A stretch of 10,794 nt of DNA from Planctomycetota bacterium (GTDB lineage Bacteria > Planctomycetota > Phycisphaerae > Phycisphaerales > SM1A02). The first letter of the stretch is position 1. Every line of letters starts with the position of its first letter. The stretch spans positions 1 to 10,794 of the forward strand of contig JACNLR010000058.1 of the NCBI GenBank assembly GCA_014381385.1, given 5' to 3'. A program made the translations under genes and the position numbers. This document shows positions 1 through 6,006 of the stretch, one piece after another. Below the pieces are notes generated by a model, which was not told where the DNA came from, searched no databases, and saw only the letters and a list, made by a program, of their open reading frames with translations.

Positions 1-605
1 GACACGACCCGAACTTCACTATTGCACGTAATCTCTCCTATAAAGTTATCAAAATTAGCCTGCGGGGTTGTTAGAACCATCGTAGGTGCAAGACCTTCTC
101 TGCTATTTTGCGATCCGAGTTCGTACATTGATACAGTTACATGTCCGAAAATCTCACCAGATTCAAGCATCCGTTTTGGAGCATTCGCAATGCCAACGTC
201 TCCTGTTATGAGGATGAGTTTGTTATCTGAAAGAAATATTTCTACTTCAGGTTTCTTCATCTCTATCCAGCCTTCAGGCAAAAGAGGGGGGTTCGGATCA
301 AGGGATTCGAACCTGTATTGGTGTTCAAGATTGCCAAGGGAATCTGCTTTATGAACCCAACCACCTTTTGGTAACTCAATGCCGACATCTGGGGAAGTAA
401 ATTCTTTTGTATTAGTTTGATTTGTAATCGGGCTTTGAAGCAGGTCAATTATCTCTTCGCTTTGAACACTCGCTGTTTGTGCTGGTTCTTTATCGCCAAG
501 AGCGAACAAAAGTGTTATGAGTAAAACAGAAAACACCGAACTGATTGCCAGAACAAGGAGGCCGATTCGTTTATTTGTGCTTTTGTAGGGTGATTGCGTA
601 TTCAT
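1..605 (-). CDS. lptC: LptC-like LPS export protein, single membrane anchor, C-terminus beyond window
   Basis: Partial gene read on the minus strand from ATG at 605; about 201 codons are open without a stop to the window edge. The N-terminus is short and polar, followed by one hydrophobic segment at about residues 14-37, and the rest is hydrophilic and beta-rich, as expected for a protein anchored in the inner membrane with its bulk in the periplasm. The LptC/OstA-like fold is suggested by repeating short strands such as LILITGDVGIANAPKRM (about 130-146) and SGEIFGHVTVSMYE (about 149-162). LptC bridges the LptB2FG transporter to periplasmic LptA during lipopolysaccharide transport. The start overlaps the kdsC stop (ATGA), so it is translationally coupled and the last visible gene of the Kdo operon. 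The kdsC-lptC order is also found in Proteobacteria and supports the call. The sequence is divergent and already longer than the roughly 190 residues of E. coli LptC, so an OstA-like relative remains possible. Confidence 0.68.
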   Translation of the reverse strand, partial: MNTQSPYKSTNKRIGLLVLAISSVFSVLLITLLFALGDKEPAQTASVQSEEIIDLLQSPITNQTNTKEFTSPDVGIELPKGGWVHKADSLGNLEHQYRFESLDPNPPLLPEGWIEMKKPEVEIFLSDNKLILITGDVGIANAPKRMLESGEIFGHVTVSMYELGSQNSREGLAPTMVLTTPQANFDNFIGEITCNSEVRVV

Positions 606-1132
606 TGCTTCATAGGGATTTTTTTGCAATTTGCAATTGCATGAGACCAAGTTCCCGCAGCTTGCATGAGGTGTTCGATGGCTTCGCGTACTGCGCCATG
701 CCCACCATTAAACGTTGTAATCCAATCAGCAACTGTTTTAACCTCTTGAACGGCATTATTCACCGCAATGGAATAGCCTACGTACTCCATAACAGCTATA
801 TCCCCAAGGTCATCTCCTACAAAACAAGTTTGTTGCGGAGTCGCCCCAATTGTTTCTAAAGTTGCACAAAGGTCTGCAATTTTATTTGTACTACCTTGAT
901 GGACGTGTTTGATTCCAAGTTCTTTTGCTCGTTGCGTTACGCATGGAGCGTCTCGGCCGCTGAGGAGCATGACGTGGTTGCCTTCTTTTTGCCAGAGTGA
1001 TATGCCCATTCCATCATGTACATGAAAGGTTTTGTTTTCGATTTGAGTTTGTGTCTCAAAAGAGATGGTGCCATCCGTAAGAACCCCATCTACATCAAGA
1101 ACAAGGACTGTTATGGCATTGGGAGATTTCAT
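602..1132 (-). CDS. kdsC: 3-deoxy-D-manno-octulosonate 8-phosphate phosphatase (KdsC)
   Basis: Encodes 176 residues, the usual size for KdsC, a cytoplasmic HAD-superfamily phosphatase that removes phosphate from Kdo-8-phosphate to give free Kdo for lipopolysaccharide. HAD motif I is DVDGVLTDG (13-21, with Asp13 nucleophile and Asp15 acid/base). Motif II is LLSGRDAP (56-63). The motif III lysine is about Lys84, and motif IV is GDDLGD (106-111). The family's C-terminal signature GGHGAVRE is at 143-150. No cap domain is present, as expected for this subclass, which acts as a tetramer. The ATG overlaps the TGA of the upstream HslV-like gene by four bases and no Shine-Dalgarno is visible, so translation is probably coupled. 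Its own stop overlaps the lptC-like start. The pairing with kdsD in the same operon makes the KdsC role firm. Confidence 0.93.
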   Translation of the reverse strand: MKSPNAITVLVLDVDGVLTDGTISFETQTQIENKTFHVHDGMGISLWQKEGNHVMLLSGRDAPCVTQRAKELGIKHVHQGSTNKIADLCATLETIGATPQQTCFVGDDLGDIAVMEYVGYSIAVNNAVQEVKTVADWITTFNGGHGAVREAIEHLMQAAGTWSHAIANCKKIPMKQ

Positions 1133-1698
1133 ATTGTCAATTGCAACACATCAACAGTGCCGCCACATTGGAGGTTCATTGCAATTGCGGCTTTTACTGC
1201 GTCGGAAGCAAGTTCAGCGATATTATCTGTGCGATCGTATAGTGTGTAGACAACACCGATTGCATATTCTCCGCCTGATCCGATCGCATAATACCGGTTC
1301 AGTGGCGTGACGCCCAAATCGGATGCGACTGTAAAGATGCCACCTGCATTTGCAATAAGAAATGTAGAGTCTAAATCTCCAAATGGTGATCCTGCTTGGG
1401 CGGCCTGATCGTTTACAAAAGTATATTGTTCATGGAGAGCTCTCCAAAAGTCAAGAAAGAACGTGAATATTTTGCGAGAACTCGTAAGGTCTGGTGTTGG
1501 CCTTGTAGCAAGAAAGTCATTCAAGATATCGTCGTATACAGCCCAGCCTGCTCCCCCAACAAGTGAATCTCCAATTCTGCCGACTTTCGGTGAACGAGCG
1601 TTGTCCTGCGGCATAACTTCGGAATCACCAAACGTAGTTAACGTATCTGCTGCCATGACAACACGGTGGTCTTTTCGAATTGCGACGATTACAGACAT
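1129..1698 (-). CDS. HslV-like Ntn-hydrolase peptidase with Ser in place of Thr1
   Basis: A 189-residue protein of the proteasome/HslV (ClpQ) family. HslV forms a double-hexamer peptidase chamber fed by the HslU unfoldase, and the catalytic residue is the N-terminal Thr exposed after Met removal. Here the first residue after Met is Ser (MSVIVAIRK), so the nucleophile would be serine. Other landmarks match HslV: Asp at mature position 17 (AADT), a Lys at mature position 37 in KVGRIGD that lines up with HslV Lys33 after a four-residue insertion, and AIGSGGEYA (138-146), which corresponds to HslV AIGSGGPYA. The protein is about 13 residues longer than typical HslV, and the middle part is divergent. 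It lies one base after kdsD and overlaps kdsC, with no hslU in view. It could be a true HslV or a diverged paralogue working with another ATPase or alone, so I leave the symbol empty. Confidence 0.82.
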   Translation of the reverse strand: MSVIVAIRKDHRVVMAADTLTTFGDSEVMPQDNARSPKVGRIGDSLVGGAGWAVYDDILNDFLATRPTPDLTSSRKIFTFFLDFWRALHEQYTFVNDQAAQAGSPFGDLDSTFLIANAGGIFTVASDLGVTPLNRYYAIGSGGEYAIGVVYTLYDRTDNIAELASDAVKAAIAMNLQCGGTVDVLQLTI

Positions 1699-1699
1699 G

Positions 1700-2737
1700 T
1701 TATTCAGTTACTACTTTCATTGCGATTAAATCTTGGACATCGATGAGTCCAATTGGAACATTGTCCTCATCTACGATTGGGATTTCATCTACGCGGTATT
1801 CAGCCACAAGTTGTTTTGCATCTCGTACTAAAGAAGATGAAGTTAAGCGTCTCGGGTTATGAGTTGCAACTTCGCCGATGCAACGCTCCATTGGATTTGA
1901 ATCGTCAATGACTAAACGTCGCAAATCGCCGTCAGTAAATATTCCGGTTAAATTGCCAGAGTCGTTTACGAGTAATATGGCACCGGCTCTCCGAGAACCC
2001 TGCGCAGGTCTTGCCAAAGTTAATGCTTCGCCGACTTTAGTAGTATCGTTGATTACAGGGAGATTCTCTCCAACTTTAAATCGTATTATTTCAGTAATAG
2101 TGCGAAGCCCGATTCCGAGCATACCGCCTGGGTGATGTTTGTGAAAGTCATCAGCGGTAAAATTGCGACGTCTTGAGAGGGCAAGTCCAAGGGCATCGCC
2201 TATTGCGAGGGTTGCAGTTGTCGATGCTGTCGGGGCAAGGTTCAGAGGACATGCTTCGGATAAAGATCCGATTGCAAGGTGGACGGTGCACAATTTTGCA
2301 AGGGGAGTATCGTCATCTTTTGAAATGCCGATGCAGGGGATACCGTCTGTTCGAAGAATCGCAGCAAGATTTAAGACTTCTTCCGTTGTGCCTGAGTAAC
2401 TCATGAGGATAACAACATCGTCTCTACGAATGGAGCCTAGGTCGCCATGGACAGCTTCTGCTGGATGAACAACGTGGGAAGGTTGGCCGATACTTGAAAA
2501 TGTAGAAGAGATTTTTGCACCGATTAAACCCGATTTTCCCATACCACTAAAAACAGCGTGCCCGGAACAATTTTCCAAGATATCTACAGCTTCTGTCCAA
2601 TGTTTTGCGTGTGATGGATTATCGGTAATCCGGCGAATGACGGATTCAATCGCATCGGTTTCCGCAACGAGAGCTTCGCAGATAAATGCATGTTCTGTTG
2701 ATAATGCTTGATTTATTTGTGGGCGTGAGGCTTTCAT
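1700..2737 (-). CDS. kdsD: Arabinose-5-phosphate isomerase (KdsD), SIS plus two CBS domains
   Basis: A 345-residue cytoplasmic enzyme that interconverts ribulose-5-phosphate and arabinose-5-phosphate, the first committed step toward Kdo. The SIS domain covers about residues 45-190, with the sugar-phosphate loop GMGKSG (65-70), HPAEAVHGDLG (91-101) and SYSGTTEE (113-120). The four residues studied in E. coli KdsD (Lys59, Glu111, Glu152, His193) line up as Lys68, Glu120, Glu161 (SEACPL) and His202 (HHPGG) with identical spacing. Two CBS domains follow, at about 225-278 and 290-342. The protein is slightly longer than E. coli KdsD (328) because of its N-terminus. It is the first gene of the minus-strand operon; the HslV-like start lies one base past its stop. 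The ATG at 2737 has no Shine-Dalgarno but sits 15 nt downstream of a good -10 box. Confidence 0.95.
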   Translation of the reverse strand: MKASRPQINQALSTEHAFICEALVAETDAIESVIRRITDNPSHAKHWTEAVDILENCSGHAVFSGMGKSGLIGAKISSTFSSIGQPSHVVHPAEAVHGDLGSIRRDDVVILMSYSGTTEEVLNLAAILRTDGIPCIGISKDDDTPLAKLCTVHLAIGSLSEACPLNLAPTASTTATLAIGDALGLALSRRRNFTADDFHKHHPGGMLGIGLRTITEIIRFKVGENLPVINDTTKVGEALTLARPAQGSRRAGAILLVNDSGNLTGIFTDGDLRRLVIDDSNPMERCIGEVATHNPRRLTSSSLVRDAKQLVAEYRVDEIPIVDEDNVPIGLIDVQDLIAMKVVTE

Positions 2738-2752
2738 GAAACTATGATGTAT

Positions 2753-2781
2753 ATTGTACCTAGAAGGTTCTAGAGTGTGCC
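2753..2781 (-). promoter_or_regulatory. Candidate kdsD operon promoter
   Basis: Reading the minus strand, TACAAT (plus 2753-2758) matches five of six bases of the sigma-70 -10 consensus. A weak GGCACA (plus 2776-2781) lies 17 bases upstream as the -35. The predicted transcript start would be only about 10 bases before the kdsD ATG, giving a very short leader that fits the lack of a Shine-Dalgarno. The whole stretch between kdsD and scpA is 49 bp, so few alternatives exist. A possible scpA -10 (TATGAT, 2743-2748, plus) overlaps the same region. Confidence 0.4.
2760..2773. promoter_or_regulatory. Perfect palindrome in kdsD/scpA divergent promoter, operator-like
   Basis: CTAGAAGGTTCTAG is two perfect 6-bp inverted half-sites (CTAGAA and TTCTAG) around a GG centre. 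It sits between the candidate -35 and -10 of kdsD and upstream of scpA, a typical place for a repressor site. No regulator is encoded nearby, so the protein that might bind is unknown. It could also be a chance palindrome. Confidence 0.35.
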
Positions 2782-2786
2782 TCCAA

Positions 2787-3587
2787 ATGTCTTTGCCCCA
2801 AGAACAATTCAGAATAGCGATTGACGCCTTTGACGGGCCGTTAGACTTGCTTTTGTACCTTGTAAGACGAGCTGAAGTTGATATCCATTCAATTCCAATC
2901 GCTCAAATCACGGATGATTACCTTGATGTCCTACGGCAGGGTGCCTCGGTAGACGTTGAAATGGCGGGTGAATTTCTCGTGATGGCAGCTACGCTTATTG
3001 AAATTAAATCGCGTTCTCTAGTCCCACCAGAGCAGGTCCTTGAAGATGACGAGACGTTAGGTGAGGGAGAAGGCGAAGATCCCAGAGGTGATTTGATTCG
3101 TCAATTGCTTTCCTATCAACGTATTCGGACGGCGAGTGAGTTGCTAGAGAAAAGACGAAATATATTTGCGTTACGATTTGAAGCTCATGTCGGAATTGTG
3201 AAAGAACAAATTGATGATGTTGAGCCATCCTTAGAACTTGACGATGTGCACATTCTTGATTTGTCTGATGCATATGAGCATATTGCAAGTTCAATTGACT
3301 TTACCCAACTCGATGGACATCATGTTGCTTTTGATGACGTTCCGATTGAATTATGCCAAGAAGACTTACTCGAACGGTTAAAGAGTGCGCGTGGTCACCA
3401 AGTTTCTCTGCAGGAGACTTTTTCTGGTTTGGCAATTGCGGAGAGAGTTGGCATGTTTTTAGCTACGTTGGAATTGGTTCGTTTGCGGCGCGTGACCGTG
3501 CTACAAGACGATGATGCATGTGGGGTTATCCGCATTACATTGTGCGCCGAGACTACTTCCGACGAACAGAATGTTCCAGAGCATTAA
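2787..3587 (+). CDS. scpA: Segregation and condensation protein A (ScpA kleisin)
   Basis: A 266-residue kleisin that bridges the two SMC heads and, with ScpB, forms the bacterial condensin used in chromosome organisation and segregation. The N-terminal helical domain carries the family signature FDGPLDLLLYLVRRAEVDIH (about 15-34), followed by ITDDYL and AGEFLVMAATLIEIKSR. A flexible acidic linker (about 85-95, DDETLGEGEGED) comes next, and the C-terminal winged helix includes SLQETFSGL and LATLELVRLRRV. I chose ATG 2787 because the family begins shortly before FDGPLDLL; an in-frame TTG at 2754 would add eleven poorly conserved residues and cover the palindrome. No Shine-Dalgarno is visible. 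scpB, which often follows scpA, is not here. The last 35 bp overlap the end of the opposing rluB. Confidence 0.93.
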   Translation: MSLPQEQFRIAIDAFDGPLDLLLYLVRRAEVDIHSIPIAQITDDYLDVLRQGASVDVEMAGEFLVMAATLIEIKSRSLVPPEQVLEDDETLGEGEGEDPRGDLIRQLLSYQRIRTASELLEKRRNIFALRFEAHVGIVKEQIDDVEPSLELDDVHILDLSDAYEHIASSIDFTQLDGHHVAFDDVPIELCQEDLLERLKSARGHQVSLQETFSGLAIAERVGMFLATLELVRLRRVTVLQDDDACGVIRITLCAETTSDEQNVPEH

Positions 3588-4380
3588 ATTCCTGCAAGGA
3601 AAGATCGCGCCACTGACCAGGTCGTAAACCTTTTAATGCAAGCGGTCCAATATGTGTTCTACGAAGACGCTTGACCGGGTGCCCAACCATGGCAAGCATT
3701 CTTCGGATTTGTCGATTGCGGCCTTCTGCGAGGGTGATTTTTAATAGTGTACGATCTCGGTCATGGCGAACAATTTCTATGTTTTTAATTGTGGCTCTTT
3801 GCCCTTTTCTGTTGCTGTCGTGCTTCGTATGTGCGTCAGCTAAGAAAATGCCTTTTTGTAATTTTGAAAGAGTTTCTTCGTCAACTTTACCGCGAACGGT
3901 AACCTCATACGTTTTACTGACTTTGTGCTTTGGATGTGTTAGCTCATTTGCGATGATGTTATCGTTCGTTAGTAGGAGGAGCCCTTGGCTATCCATGTCG
4001 AGTCTCCCGATTGGGAAGATACGAGTACCTGATGGGTGCTTGACGATATCACCTATACATGGCCTGCCCTCCGGATCAGCCATAGTGCAGATGATTCCTC
4101 GTGGCTTGTAGTACATGACATAGATGTTGTCTGCATGTAAATTCAGTTTGCGGTCTGCTATTGTTATTCTGTCTGTTTTTGGATTAATCCACGCTGGGAG
4201 GAAGTTGATACGAATCCCGTTAACTTTAACCTCTCCAGATTCAATCATTTCTTCGCATTTTCTGCGCGAGGCGATGCCACCAGCTGCCATGACACGTTGC
4301 AGCCGTTCGCCTCTGCTTGCATCTTTAAAGGGCAATGTTGGGTCGTAATCGGATTTATCTTGGTTGGTATTCCAGCCCAT
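3553..4380 (-). CDS. rluB: RluB/RsuA-family ribosomal pseudouridine synthase
   Basis: A 275-residue protein that converts a uridine in ribosomal RNA to pseudouridine; RluB acts on 23S position 2605 in E. coli. The N-terminal S4 RNA-binding domain spans about residues 25-70 (ERLQRVMAAGGIASRRKCEE). The catalytic domain starts with YKPRGIICT (91-99) and contains GRLDMDSQGLLLLTND (125-140), in which Asp128 is the expected nucleophile. It ends with the family motif EGRNRQIRRMLAMVGHPVKRLRR (219-241, excerpt). I used ATG 4380; an upstream in-frame TTG at 4446 would add 22 residues and overlap yihY, and nothing in them looks conserved. In many bacteria rluB follows scpB, so convergence with scpA is a rearranged version of a familiar neighbourhood. 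Exact target specificity (RluB, RsuA or RluE/F) is inferred from overall similarity. Confidence 0.88.
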   Translation of the reverse strand: MGWNTNQDKSDYDPTLPFKDASRGERLQRVMAAGGIASRRKCEEMIESGEVKVNGIRINFLPAWINPKTDRITIADRKLNLHADNIYVMYYKPRGIICTMADPEGRPCIGDIVKHPSGTRIFPIGRLDMDSQGLLLLTNDNIIANELTHPKHKVSKTYEVTVRGKVDEETLSKLQKGIFLADAHTKHDSNRKGQRATIKNIEIVRHDRDRTLLKITLAEGRNRQIRRMLAMVGHPVKRLRRTHIGPLALKGLRPGQWRDLSLQEFNALEHSVRRK

Positions 4381-4402
4381 ATTCGCTATTCTAACAACTT
4401 GT

Positions 4403-5335
4403 ATGAAGTTCCATTCTATATTTAAGCGATTGCAAGCAGTTCTCAAAAACCCAATTGAAGAACTTTCAAGAGGGGAACGCCTTTTGGTTTATGTATGGCA
4501 ACTTGTAAAACAGGGCGCTAAACAATTATCAAAAGATAGGGCGAGCATGATGGCTGCCTCACTCACATATCGCACGTTATTTGGGATGCTTCCTGTAACT
4601 GTTGTAGGAGCCGGTGTCGCTAAAGCAATAATGGGAAATGAGCGCTTTGAGCTTTTTTTGCACAATGCTATCGCTGCTTTGGGCATGAATCAAGTGCAGT
4701 TAGATGGGGCAGAAAATGCAGAAGCGATTACCCTTGGAAGTTGGCTTTCTGACATAGTTTCCACTGGCATGAATATCAACGTAGCAGCTTTGACCTGGAT
4801 TGGATTGTTGATTCTAGTCTATTCGGCGATAACGCTGCTCGTTGATATTGAACAGAGTTTTAATAGTATTTGCCATCTAAATCGGGGGAGATCGTGGTTG
4901 CATCGAATTCCTTTGTATTGGTTTGTATTAACGTTTGGCCCAGTTCTTATGGCGGTTGCTTTTTGGGCAGATACGGTTGCAGGTGGACTTATTGAATCCA
5001 CTCTGCCATGGAATTGGTTGAGCTGGACTCTTACGCGTGTTTGGGATTTCTTTCTTGGCTGGTTGTGCTTGTTATTCCTCTATCGATACGTACCTACAGT
5101 AAAACTAAGATTAAACGCTCTCATGGCAGGGGCATTTGTCGCAGCATTGCTCCTCTTAGTTGGCAAAGAATCACTTGGTCTTTATTTTAATCATGCTCTC
5201 TCCCTACAACATATGTACGGTTCATTGGGCTTAGTGCCAGTGTTTATGTTCTGGCTCTACCTTATGTGGCTGATTGTATTGCTGGGATTGCAAATTTCGG
5301 CAATAGTACAACAAGTTTCATCTGCCCCCAAATAA
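4403..5335 (+). CDS. yihY: YihY/BrkB-family inner-membrane protein
   Basis: A 310-residue polytopic membrane protein. The family was once called ribonuclease BN, but that activity belongs to another gene and the true function is not settled. After a soluble N-terminus of about 40 residues comes the family stretch MMAASLTYRTLFGMLPVTVV. Hydrophobic segments follow at about residues 130-150 (AALTWIGLLILVYSAITLLV), 175-195 (WFVLTFGPVLMAVAFWA), 220-235, 245-262 and 280-305. Family signatures are YRYVPTVKLRLNALMAGAFV and YGSLGLVPVFMFWLYLMWLI. ATG 4403 is chosen over an in-frame TTG at 4364 that lies inside rluB. Only 22 bp separate this start from the rluB start on the other strand, so each promoter must reach into the neighbouring gene. 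The TAA stop lies in the left arm of a 24-bp inverted repeat. Confidence 0.85.
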   Translation: MKFHSIFKRLQAVLKNPIEELSRGERLLVYVWQLVKQGAKQLSKDRASMMAASLTYRTLFGMLPVTVVGAGVAKAIMGNERFELFLHNAIAALGMNQVQLDGAENAEAITLGSWLSDIVSTGMNINVAALTWIGLLILVYSAITLLVDIEQSFNSICHLNRGRSWLHRIPLYWFVLTFGPVLMAVAFWADTVAGGLIESTLPWNWLSWTLTRVWDFFLGWLCLLFLYRYVPTVKLRLNALMAGAFVAALLLLVGKESLGLYFNHALSLQHMYGSLGLVPVFMFWLYLMWLIVLLGLQISAIVQQVSSAPK

Positions 5336-5442
5336 TCTCCTCTGAGACTTTTTTTTGCAAATTTTCAAATATACCGCTTTTGAGCTCTAAAAAGTCTCAG
5401 AGGCGATTTTTGGGCTTTAAAAAGTCTCAGAGGAGATTATTT
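5330..5442. repeat. 113-bp element with 24-bp perfect inverted repeats and a third internal copy
   Basis: The left arm (5330-5353) and right arm (5419-5442) are perfect reverse complements over 24 bp; the core of the right arm is AAAAAGTCTCAGAGGAGAT. A third copy in the right-arm orientation (5389-5407) differs at one base (CGAT for AGAT). The middle and right copies lie in a tandem direct repeat of 30-bp units (5384-5413 and 5414-5443, 25 of 30 identical). The yihY stop codon is inside the left arm. In RNA the left arm could pair either with the middle copy (18 of 19 pairs, 35-nt loop) or with the right copy (24 of 24, 65-nt loop). It could be a terminator or mRNA-stabilising hairpin, an extragenic palindromic repeat, or a small non-autonomous (MITE-like) insertion. 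I see no clear target-site duplication and no open reading frame belonging to it. Confidence 0.85.
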
Positions 5443-5499
5443 TGCGACTTCTTTGAAAGAATTGGTAATTGTGTTGCTTTTCTTGGAGAACGCAAAAGT

Positions 5500-5503
5500 G
5501 GAG
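5500..5503 (+). promoter_or_regulatory. Ribosome binding site deciding the STAS gene start
   Basis: GGAG lies seven bases before ATG 5511. It is one of only two clear Shine-Dalgarno sequences in the window and supports ATG 5511 over the upstream in-frame TTG at 5469 and the internal ATG at 5529. Confidence 0.6.
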
Positions 5504-5510
5504 CACAATT

Positions 5511-5918
5511 ATGACCGAATACACACATATGAACGGATTCAATACAAACAACAGCAAAACGCATCGACGATCCCTATTCGTTGATGTTACATTTGCAAAT
5601 GGCACAATGACAGCTTGCATCGTCGGTCCTCGGATCGGAGAGCGCGAAGCTTCAGTTGTTTCCATTGCAATAAATAACAAATTGAAGGAATATGGAAGCA
5701 AGGTCGACAACTTAGTCCTTGATTTCAGCGACATTCAATTTATCTCAAGTTTAGGTCTGGGTATGTGCATCGATGTACGAAATACTGCTGAAAAATGCAA
5801 CGCGAACACATCGATTGTAGGGTTAACAAGTCATTTGACAGAACTCTTTGAGATGATGCGACTAGACCGTCTCTTCCAAATAGAATCAGCACAGGCCAAT
5901 TTCGGTTCAGCTGCTTGA
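5511..5918 (+). CDS. Small STAS-domain protein (anti-sigma factor antagonist type)
   Basis: A 135-residue soluble protein made of one STAS domain after a roughly 20-residue polar, Asn/Thr-rich tail. The domain shows strand-turn-strand at about 22-40, a helix at about 50-62 and the conserved core NLVLDFSDIQFISSLGLGMCID (67-88, excerpt), with LDFSD and the SSLGLG turn. In SpoIIAA-type antagonists a Ser in this loop is phosphorylated by a partner kinase; Ser79 or Ser80 is the natural candidate, which is an inference. Such proteins switch partners by binding anti-sigma factors or take part in other phosphorylation relays. No anti-sigma kinase or phosphatase gene is next to it, so the partner is unknown. 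A weak promoter candidate upstream is TTGCGA (5442-5447), 16 bases, GGTAAT (5464-5469), which starts exactly at the end of the inverted-repeat element. Confidence 0.83.
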   Translation: MTEYTHMNGFNTNNSKTHRRSLFVDVTFANGTMTACIVGPRIGEREASVVSIAINNKLKEYGSKVDNLVLDFSDIQFISSLGLGMCIDVRNTAEKCNANTSIVGLTSHLTELFEMMRLDRLFQIESAQANFGSAA

Positions 5919-5954
5919 TTTAACAACGTTATGCCTAGAGCAAACTCTGCAACT

Positions 5955-5987
5955 CAGTCGCGCCAGCTCCCCAAGTTCGTGCGACTG
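5955..5987. repeat. Inverted repeat between STAS gene and nuoB
   Basis: CAGTCGC (5955-5961) and GCGACTG (5981-5987) are perfect complements around a 19-base spacer. In RNA two more pairs (one G-U) could extend the stem inward. No T-run follows, so it is not a standard intrinsic terminator. It lies just upstream of TATTAT (5992-5997), a possible nuoB -10 box nine bases before the ATG, so it could be an operator or leader hairpin. Confidence 0.35.
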
Positions 5988-6006
5988 GTTGTATTATGTA
6001 CAAACT

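Noticed and set aside
263..448. A 61-codon minus-strand open frame near the left edge
   Set aside because: It is out of frame with the lptC-like gene, which is open from 605 to the window edge with a membrane anchor and coupled start.
3671..4111. A 146-codon plus-strand open frame opposite rluB
   Set aside because: The composition is that of an antisense shadow, and rluB on the other strand has all its family motifs.
5384..5443. Possible CRISPR repeats
   Set aside because: Only two direct units lie back to back with no spacers between them, and there are no cas genes.
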